This document shows positions 63,806 through 64,000 of a DNA stretch of 64,000 nucleotides, piece after piece. Below the pieces are notes generated by a model. The model was not told the origin of the DNA. It saw only the letters and a program-made list of their open reading frames with translations, and did not search any database. The DNA is taken from the NCBI RefSeq assembly GCF_013337185.1, contig NZ_SWDE01000009.1:62001-126000 (forward strand). Reading direction: 5' to 3'. This DNA is from Serratia proteamaculans. Lineage in GTDB: Bacteria; Pseudomonadota; Gammaproteobacteria; Enterobacterales; Enterobacteriaceae. A program made the position numbers and the translations under genes. Position 1 is the stretch's first letter; each line of letters starts with the position of its first letter.

Positions 63806-64000
63806 CACCACCGCGAAGGCCCGTCCGACGGTGCTGGTATTTGATTCCGGCGTCGGCGGGTTATCGGTGTATCAAGAGGTTCGGCAATTGCTGCCGGACC
63901 TCCACTATATATACGCTTTCGATAATGTGGCGTTTCCCTACGGTGAGAAATCCGAAGAGTTTATTGTTGAACGCGTGCTGGAGATTGTCAGTGCGGTGCA
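63750..64000 (+). CDS. murI: Glutamate racemase, 3' end outside the window
   Basis: Makes D-glutamate for peptidoglycan. ATG 63750 opens a frame overlapping the end of btuB by 56 bases, as in E. coli: [20 protein letters not shown], then [20 protein letters not shown] with the first catalytic Asp, and [14 protein letters not shown]. It runs past the window end after 83 codons. The N-terminal stretch before PTVLVFDSG is variable in the family. Confidence 0.92.
   Translation, partial: MATLLQEENTTSLEAIPSNTTAKARPTVLVFDSGVGGLSVYQEVRQLLPDLHYIYAFDNVAFPYGEKSEEFIVERVLEIVSAV

Noticed and set aside
62717-63811. 364-residue frame opposite btuB
   Set aside because: Antisense shadow of the btuB barrel; no independent support.

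Overview
The window is chromosomal DNA from a gammaproteobacterium of the order Enterobacterales, most probably Serratia or a close relative. This rests on near-identity of many predicted proteins to remembered E. coli orthologues, on the collinear blocks envC-gpmI-yibN-grxC-secB-gpsA-cysE, cpxA-cpxR-cpxP-fieF-pfkA-sbp, glpX-glpK-glpF-zapB-rraA-menA-hslU-hslV-ftsN-cytR-priA-rpmE-metJ-metB-metL-metF and ppc-argE-argCB..H-oxyR-sthA-fabR-yijD-trmA-btuB-murI, and on departures typical of Serratia and Yersinia: argG inside the arginine operon, and a peroxiredoxin-glutaredoxin gene opposite oxyR. No search could be run, so the genus is inference.

Layout. 1-2.1 kb: the 3' part of tdh, then one IS3-family insertion sequence whose orfA carries a premature stop. 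2.1-9.5 kb: envelope and cell division (yibQ, envC), glycolysis (gpmI), thiol and redox functions (yibN, grxC), secretion (secB), phospholipid precursor (gpsA) and cysteine synthesis (cysE). 9.5-13.7 kb: a DUF3313 lipoprotein, trmL and the Cpx envelope-stress locus cpxA-cpxR/cpxP with a perfect CpxR box and the sRNA CpxQ in the cpxP 3' UTR. 13.7-15.7 kb: a strongly AT-rich 2-kb insertion carrying one LtaS/OpgB-like membrane phosphotransferase gene. It is bounded by two exact 36-bp copies of the end of CpxQ, including its terminator. This is the most unusual structure in the window.

15.7-28.5 kb: fieF, pfkA, sbp, tpiA, yiiQ, yiiR, then fpr in an operon with a cysteine-rich, SufR-like regulator, emrD, and the glycerol genes glpX and glpFK with a GlpR operator, then zapB. 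28.5-37 kb: rraA, menA, hslVU with a sigma-32 promoter, ftsN, cytR (TTG start), priA and rpmE. 37-42.5 kb: the methionine regulon metJ/metBL and metF with met boxes. 42.5-45.5 kb: an accessory vanillate-demethylase-like pair with a divergent LysR regulator. 45.6-54.4 kb: ppc and the divergent arginine genes argE/argCBGH with ARG boxes. 54.4-59.1 kb: a redox block made of a Lpd-like flavoprotein, a peroxiredoxin-glutaredoxin hybrid, oxyR and sthA. 59.3-64 kb: fabR, yijD, trmA, a cobalamin riboswitch, btuB, and the start of murI, which overlaps btuB.

Most of the window is conserved core. The accessory parts are the IS, the sulfatase-fold insertion at cpxQ and the van-like cluster. Starts were set by family length and ribosome binding sites, so several are shorter than the longest open frame.
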